From positions 1-20,074 of the forward strand of contig DCHP01000106.1 of assembly GCA_002315675.1 (NCBI GenBank): a stretch of DNA of 20,074 bases, given 5' to 3'. The first letter of the stretch is position 1; each line of letters begins with the position of its first letter. Shown here one piece after another: positions 15,396 to 20,074 of this stretch. The notes below the pieces were generated by a model. That model saw only the letters and a list, made by a program, of their open reading frames with translations, ran no database searches and was not told where the DNA came from. The stretch is from Rikenellaceae bacterium UBA1749. GTDB taxonomy: Bacteria; Bacteroidota; Bacteroidia; Bacteroidales; Rikenellaceae. Position numbers and translations under genes: made by a program.

Positions 15396-16746
15396 ATACA
15401 TTAAGAATTTCGCAATCTCTCACAATCTTCAGTGGGAAAAGGATACTGTAGGTAATATTGTAGTGAGAAAACCTGCATCCAAAGGAAAGGAAACTCTTCG
15501 TGGAGTAGTTCTTCAAGCGCATACAGATATGGTACCTCAAAAGAATTCCGATATTGATTTCAATTTTGAGACAGATTCAATTCAGCCATACATTGACGGG
15601 GAATGGGTAAAAGCCAAAGGTACTACACTTGGCTCTGACGATGGCATGGGGGTAGCAACAATGCTTGCCATACTGGCTGACAAATCACTTGAACATCCAT
15701 CACTGGAATGTCTATTCACTATTACTGAAGAGACTGGTATGGTCGGAGCAAACGGATTGGGAAGTCACATGCTAAAAAATAAAATTCTAATCAATCTTGA
15801 TTCAGAAGAAGAAGGTGAAATATATGTAGGTTGCGCCGGAGGAAGCAACAATAACATTTCAATGGAGCTTAAGGAAGAGAACATTCCTGCAGGCTATTCT
15901 GCATTCAATATTGAATTGAAAGGGCTGAAAGGCGGTCACTCCGGAATACAGATCATCCTTGGAAGAGCAAACGCAAACAAGGTGGCAACGAGATTTCTAA
16001 GGGAACAATCATGCGAAAATGGCATACGCCTTGTATCATTTACAGGTGGCAACATGAGAAATTCAATCCCACGCGAAGCTGCATTAACTATTATTGTCCC
16101 TAACAGCAACAGGAATTCATTCCTTGAAGCTACAGAGGAATATGAAAGGACCATCAATTTTGAAAATTCATCCCAGGAAGAAGGAATAACATTCATGGCA
16201 AAGGAAACAGCCATTCCATCGAAAGTTATTAGCATGGAAGACCAGAACAAGATAGTTGCAGGACTTACCGCCATGCCTAACGGAGTATTCAGGATGAGTG
16301 ACAACATGCCTGGTCTAGTAGAAACATCAACAAACCTTTCAATAGTTGACATCAGAAATGGTAAGCTTGACATAAAATGCATGACACGTTGCCTTGTCAA
16401 TTATGGGCGCAAGGAAGTCAACTCAATGATACGGGCAGCCTGGGCCTTGACTGGCGCTAAAGTCTATGAAGATGGCGAATATGACGGATGGGCTCCTAAC
16501 ATGCAATCACCGTTACTTTCTACGATGAAGGAAACATACAAACAGCTTTTCAATGTTGAGCCAAATGTAACTGCAATACATGCCGGCCTGGAAGCTGGAA
16601 TCATCGGAGCAAAGTTCGAAGGGATGGATATGATATCAGTAGGCCCTACTCTTCAATATCCTCATTCTCCGGATGAAAGAGTAAACATCAAAAGCGTTGA
16701 CAAATTCTACAAATTCATTGTATATACACTAAAGTCCATACAATAA
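15298..16746 (+). CDS. pepD: Aminoacyl-histidine dipeptidase (M20C, PepD)
   Basis: A zinc-dependent cytosolic dipeptidase that splits Xaa-His and other dipeptides. It has 482 residues, the usual PepD length. The M20 metal and catalytic residues are in place: H75-x-D77 in 'AHTDMVP', D114/D115 in 'GSDDGMG', catalytic E144 and ligand E145 in 'TEETGM', the lid motif 'KGGHSG' and the C-terminal 'PHSPDERV' with a ligand His. The start MEIKELAPKEVWEQFAEICKIPHPS matches the family N-terminus, so the ATG at 15298 is well supported. The gene overlaps the annotated ygiQ end by 98 bp and is probably translated by coupling. Confidence 0.95.
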   Translation: MEIKELAPKEVWEQFAEICKIPHPSFHEEKVIEYIKNFAISHNLQWEKDTVGNIVVRKPASKGKETLRGVVLQAHTDMVPQKNSDIDFNFETDSIQPYIDGEWVKAKGTTLGSDDGMGVATMLAILADKSLEHPSLECLFTITEETGMVGANGLGSHMLKNKILINLDSEEEGEIYVGCAGGSNNNISMELKEENIPAGYSAFNIELKGLKGGHSGIQIILGRANANKVATRFLREQSCENGIRLVSFTGGNMRNSIPREAALTIIVPNSNRNSFLEATEEYERTINFENSSQEEGITFMAKETAIPSKVISMEDQNKIVAGLTAMPNGVFRMSDNMPGLVETSTNLSIVDIRNGKLDIKCMTRCLVNYGRKEVNSMIRAAWALTGAKVYEDGEYDGWAPNMQSPLLSTMKETYKQLFNVEPNVTAIHAGLEAGIIGAKFEGMDMISVGPTLQYPHSPDERVNIKSVDKFYKFIVYTLKSIQ

Positions 16747-16843
16747 CCAGATAGTATAGAAAAGCAAAGTGTAGTACAGTATAGTGTAGTATCAACAATC
16801 AGGACAAATAATACAAAAAGAAATATAAAATAACTTAAAAAAA

Positions 16844-18019
16844 ATGAAAAACATAAAAAACATAATACTTGTATCATCAGTCATTCTGCTTGCTGGTACA
16901 GTTGTTGCTCAACCCAAAACGCAGAAGTGTCCTTATGAATTTACGGATATCAAGGTAAATGAAGCCACTTCAATAAAGAATCAGGCATCATCTGGAACAT
17001 GCTGGTGTTTTTCCGGAGTTGCTCAGATTGAGTCTGAATTGATGAAAGCCGGCAAAGGCGAACTTGACCTATCTGAAATGTTCATCGTAAGACATACATA
17101 TTTTGAAAAAGCAGTAAAATACGCTAGACTGCATGGGCATATCGGGCTTTCACAAGGCGGTCAGGAACACGATGTTTTCAACATGATAGAAAAATATGGC
17201 ATCGTTCCTGAAGCTGAATATCCTGGTTTGAATTATGGAACTACAAAACATAGCCATTCTGAGGTTGAAGCTGCAATCAAAGGATACATGAATGCCATTA
17301 TTTTCCAGAAAGAGCTATCCACTGCATGGCAAGATGGATTAAATGGAATTCTTGACGCCTATTTTGGAAAACTACCTGAAAATTTCAATTACAATGGAAA
17401 AGATTATACTCCAAAGGAATTTGCGGATTTTCTTGGTATTCATAGAAATGACTATATCTCCGTGACTTCATTTGCCCATCACCCATATGGGGCTCCATTT
17501 GCAATAGAGGTAGAGGACAACTGGGCCTGGGGAGAATCCATGAATATTGAACTTGACAAATTCATGACACTTATTGACAAGACATTGGAAGATGGACATA
17601 CTGTTCTATGGGCATCAGATGTATCAGAAAAAGGATTTCAGTTCAGAAGAGGATTTGCAGTATATCCTGAGACCAATCCTGAAAACATGATTGAAACTGA
17701 CAAGGTAAAATGGGCAGGGATTTCTGAAGAGGAAAGAATGAAATCAATCATGGAATTCAAGGAAGTAGTTCCAGAGAAGAATGTAGATGTCACTGAACGC
17801 CAGAAATTTTTCGACAATTACCAGACAACGGATGACCATGGTATGTTGATTGTAGGATATGCCAAGGACCAGAATGGGAATAAGTTCTATAAGGTAAAGA
17901 ATTCATGGGGAGAAACCGGTGAATTCAAAGGGTACTTCTATGTATCAGTTCCATTTGTGATGGCCAAGACAATGTGCATCATGGTTCCAGTAAGAGAATT
18001 CAAGAAATTCGTAAAGTAA
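16844..18019 (+). CDS. Secreted C1-family aminopeptidase (bleomycin-hydrolase-like)
   Basis: A papain-fold cysteine peptidase of the C1B/PepC-bleomycin hydrolase type, which usually trims N-terminal residues from peptides. Residues 1-22 form a signal peptide (cleavage after TVVA), so it acts in the periplasm or outside, unlike classical cytosolic PepC. The catalytic triad is visible: C53 in 'QASSGTCWCFS' with Q47 as oxyanion residue, H332 in 'DDHGMLIVGYA' and N353 in 'VKNSWGE'. It has 391 residues, somewhat shorter than PepC (~440), as is common for Bacteroidetes exported forms. It lies about 100 bp after pepD, so it may share its transcript or have its own promoter. Together the two genes suggest use of peptides. 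Confidence 0.9.
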   Translation: MKNIKNIILVSSVILLAGTVVAQPKTQKCPYEFTDIKVNEATSIKNQASSGTCWCFSGVAQIESELMKAGKGELDLSEMFIVRHTYFEKAVKYARLHGHIGLSQGGQEHDVFNMIEKYGIVPEAEYPGLNYGTTKHSHSEVEAAIKGYMNAIIFQKELSTAWQDGLNGILDAYFGKLPENFNYNGKDYTPKEFADFLGIHRNDYISVTSFAHHPYGAPFAIEVEDNWAWGESMNIELDKFMTLIDKTLEDGHTVLWASDVSEKGFQFRRGFAVYPETNPENMIETDKVKWAGISEEERMKSIMEFKEVVPEKNVDVTERQKFFDNYQTTDDHGMLIVGYAKDQNGNKFYKVKNSWGETGEFKGYFYVSVPFVMAKTMCIMVPVREFKKFVK

Positions 18020-18041
18020 TGATTGTGCATACGCGAGTTTG

Positions 18042-18062
18042 ATATTATATGCCATATAATAT
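18042..18062. repeat. Perfect 10-bp inverted repeat downstream of the C1 peptidase
   Basis: ATATTATATG (18042-18051) and CATATAATAT (18053-18062) are exact reverse complements around one base. No T tract follows, so it is not a good intrinsic terminator. A protein-binding site or RNA-end stabiliser is possible. Function unknown. Confidence 0.5.
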
Positions 18063-18069
18063 TGAGCAC

Positions 18070-18155
18070 ACTTGAAAAAGTCCAAATATTGAGAAACACC
18101 CCCAATTTCAGAGACCTGTAAAAGTAATTAAAATGAAAAAAATACTTTTTCAAGT
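18070..18155. repeat. 12-bp inverted repeat in the leader of the propeller protein gene
   Basis: ACTTGAAAAAGT (18070-18081) is the exact reverse complement of ACTTTTTCAAGT (18144-18155), with 62 bp between. Each half also has the form ACTT-N4-AAGT, so each is itself a small palindrome. They lie before the gene starting at 18186 and could be paired operator sites or fold the leader RNA. Inference only. Confidence 0.4.
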
Positions 18156-18185
18156 AGACTCAATTTTTTATAAAACAAAAAATTC

Positions 18186-19841
18186 ATGAAAACAAGACAT
18201 CACGTCAATTCCAGAAGACTTATAATACCTATTGTTATTTCAATATGCATTGCAACACTTATCCAAAGTGCATACTCCCAGAGTATTGAACGTGAAAGAC
18301 CGGCTGAATGGAATGGTCTAATCTTCGGAGGTCGTTTCATTGATCGTATTGAGACGATGTACGATGGGAAGAAGGGAAACAATGTATGGGGCACAAAGGA
18401 AGTACAGGGAAGATTTGTTGATAATGGAATTGAAAGTCCAGATATCAGTTTCTGGGGAGGAAACATACTTAAGGGGAATGATGGCAAATACCATATTTTC
18501 GTAGCCGGATGGAGAGAGGATTCGCCCAAAGGACATATGTCATGGTGGAACTCAACAGTATTTCATGCTACTTCCGAATGCATTCACGGACCATTTCAGA
18601 TAGTCAACACTGTAGGCAGGGGACACAATCCCGAGGCATATGTTCTTGATGACGGCAGAATAATTGTATATGTAATAGATGGATATTACATTGCTGATGA
18701 CATCAATAGTCTGAAATGGACATATGGCGTATTTGATTTTGAACCACGCGACCGCAGGATAATTGAAGGATTATCCAACCTGTCTTTTGCAAGGAGACAG
18801 GATGGCTCTAGATTGATGGTCTGCCGTGGTGGTGGAATATGGATAAGCAAAGATGGGATAAGTCAGTACGAACAGATTACATGCGAGAGGGTTTACCCTA
18901 ATGTTGATGGCAGATTTGAAGATCCGGTCGTATGGAGGGATTCATTGCAGTATCACCTGATTGTCAATGACTGGTATGGTAGAATTGCTTTTTATGAAAG
19001 ATCTATGGACGGAGTACACTGGGTTATTGAACCAGGAGAAGCGTACACTCCAGGCATAGCAAGGCATAGTGACGGGACTTCTGAAGGATGGTACAAATAC
19101 GAGCGTCTGAAAGTATTCCAGGATCAATTCGGAAGAGCTTGTCAGGTAAATTTTGCAGTCATCGACACGCTGAAAAATGAGGACAAATGCAAGGACAGGC
19201 ACAGTTCTAAGAATATCTGCATTCCGCTGAATCCTGGGCTAATGATAGAAATACTGAACAAGGATACAATTACATCTGCCACAACTGAAATCAAGCTAAT
19301 AATCAAGGCAGAAACAGGTTTTATCCCATATAAGGACCTGGATATAGAATCTCTGAGACTTGGATCATATAATGAAGTAAACTTCGGGAGAGGTTCAAAA
19401 CCACTGAAACATTATGAAAAAGGGAAAGATCTGATAGTTGTATTTGAAGGAGAAAACAGCAAAATAGCAAAGGACGAGTGGGCACCTAAATTAATAGGCA
19501 AGAGACGAGATGGTGGCATGGTATATGGTTACGCAAAACTACCATATGTTGACTATCGTCCCGCTATCTTATCTGCAAGATGTCCTGTATTCGATTCTCT
19601 GACAGGTACTTTATCAATAAAAGTCAAAAACTACGGATTGAAACCTTCAATAGAGACAGATATTGCAGTATTTTCAGATAACGGGGACAAAGCTGCTGAG
19701 GGAACATTGAAAAGTCTTGCATCCTATGAGGAGTGCACCATTTCTTTCCCATACACTAAAAATTACGACACTTCAAAGTGGATTGTAAAAATTGGATGTA
19801 ACGAGGAAAAGTTCCAGGTAGCAAAACATAAATCGAAATAG
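18186..19841 (+). CDS. Secreted five-bladed beta-propeller glycoside hydrolase-like protein
   Basis: A 551-residue protein with a signal peptide (hydrophobic residues ~12-30, cleavage near 'SAYSQ'). Residues ~45-360 show repeated propeller-blade patterns: 'SPDISFWGGNILKGNDGKYHIFVAGW', 'HNPEAYVLDDGRIIVYV', 'FEDPVVWRDSLQYHLIVNDWYG'. Acidic residues at blade starts recall the GH43/GH117/GH130-type clans. The C-terminal ~190 residues look like beta-sandwich (Ig-like) domains. I cannot fix the GH family or substrate, and the catalytic residues are only guessed. It is the only clear carbohydrate-type gene on this side of the window, with no SusC/SusD or regulator next to it. A terminator follows at 19874. 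Confidence 0.65.
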   Translation: MKTRHHVNSRRLIIPIVISICIATLIQSAYSQSIERERPAEWNGLIFGGRFIDRIETMYDGKKGNNVWGTKEVQGRFVDNGIESPDISFWGGNILKGNDGKYHIFVAGWREDSPKGHMSWWNSTVFHATSECIHGPFQIVNTVGRGHNPEAYVLDDGRIIVYVIDGYYIADDINSLKWTYGVFDFEPRDRRIIEGLSNLSFARRQDGSRLMVCRGGGIWISKDGISQYEQITCERVYPNVDGRFEDPVVWRDSLQYHLIVNDWYGRIAFYERSMDGVHWVIEPGEAYTPGIARHSDGTSEGWYKYERLKVFQDQFGRACQVNFAVIDTLKNEDKCKDRHSSKNICIPLNPGLMIEILNKDTITSATTEIKLIIKAETGFIPYKDLDIESLRLGSYNEVNFGRGSKPLKHYEKGKDLIVVFEGENSKIAKDEWAPKLIGKRRDGGMVYGYAKLPYVDYRPAILSARCPVFDSLTGTLSIKVKNYGLKPSIETDIAVFSDNGDKAAEGTLKSLASYEECTISFPYTKNYDTSKWIVKIGCNEEKFQVAKHKSK

Positions 19842-19873
19842 ATTTTCCACACATGCTTATACAGAAAAAGTTA

Positions 19874-19907
19874 AGGCAGGGTTTCAGCAACCTTGCCTCT
19901 TTTTTTT
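19874..19907 (+). terminator. Intrinsic terminator after the propeller protein gene
   Basis: A-GGCAGGGTT (19874-19883) pairs with AACCTTGCC-T (19889-19898), with one G-T wobble and a 5-base loop, then a run of T to 19907. It is 33 bp after the stop codon. Confidence 0.88.
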
Positions 19908-20074
19908 AGACCAATATCGGCTCGTCTGGGCTTATTGCCCAGCCAATTGTCACTATGCGTTCCAACAAGCAGGAAATAATAGTGTCGCTCAGTTTACGCA
20001 TATTATCAAGGTGTTATCCGTTTTAACGGCTGATGAATGGTGTAAGTGAATAATTAGAACTTTCACATTTCATG

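Noticed and set aside
15313..15540. Minus-strand open frame across the ygiQ-pepD junction
   Set aside because: Shadow of pepD with no protein-family features.
16768..16791. Two copies of AGTGTAGTA 15 bp apart after pepD
   Set aside because: Short, low-complexity repeat in a 97-bp spacer; no symmetry or known motif, so chance is likely.
18133..18189. 18-codon open frame (MKKILFQVDSIFYKTKNS) whose stop overlaps the next ATG
   Set aside because: Could be a leader peptide, but it is short, AT-rich and lacks a ribosome binding signal; chance is likely.
19926..19942. Hairpin CTGGGC-TTATT-GCCCAG
   Set aside because: Six-bp stem without a following T tract and not next to a gene end; not a convincing terminator.

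Overview
The window looks like a piece of a Bacteroidales chromosome (Bacteroides/Prevotella type). It is AT-rich, has few Shine-Dalgarno sequences, and several upstream regions carry the Bacteroidetes -7 promoter element TAnnTTTG. The gene content also fits: DUF4832/DUF4874 protein, DUF5606 protein, DUF2027 protein, YbbR-CoaE pair, class II aldolase, YgiQ, PepD and a secreted C1 aminopeptidase. I see no transposase, integrase, phage gene, CRISPR array, rRNA or tRNA. Most genes are core housekeeping. The unusual material is in the intergenic DNA and at one gene junction.

Layout. (1) 1-3263: a lipoprotein gene (+) and a secreted DUF4874/DUF4832 protein gene (-). The second gene is flanked on both sides by arrays of a degenerate 7-mer, TGTTAAY, repeating every 11 bp: 5 units at 1190-1240 and about 16 units at 3034-3214. 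(2) 3264-6388: cardiolipin synthase (+) converging on guaB (-), with a strong hairpin terminator between them. (3) 6540-10855: a co-oriented block with an anaerobic sulfatase-maturase-like radical SAM enzyme, YbbR-like protein, dephospho-CoA kinase, DUF5606 protein and fructose-bisphosphate aldolase. The first two genes overlap (ATGA). A consensus -7 element inside the 3' end of coaE suggests that the last two genes also have their own promoter. An intrinsic terminator ends the block. (4) 10968-12378 (-): DUF456 membrane protein and a DUF2027 protein. These are divergent from (5) 12415-16746 (+): queA, ygiQ and pepD. The 36 bp between blocks 4 and 5 hold two opposed -7 elements. (6) 16844-19841 (+): a secreted bleomycin-hydrolase-like aminopeptidase and a secreted beta-propeller glycosidase-like protein, followed by a terminator. 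The last ~165 bases hold nothing I recognise.

The best candidates for undescribed biology are the paired 11-bp-phased TGTTAAY arrays around the DUF4832 gene. Next is the ygiQ/pepD junction, where an A9 tract containing an in-frame A_AAA_AAA heptamer decides whether YgiQ stops just before pepD or runs 98 bases into it. All family assignments rest on reading motifs by eye; no search was run.
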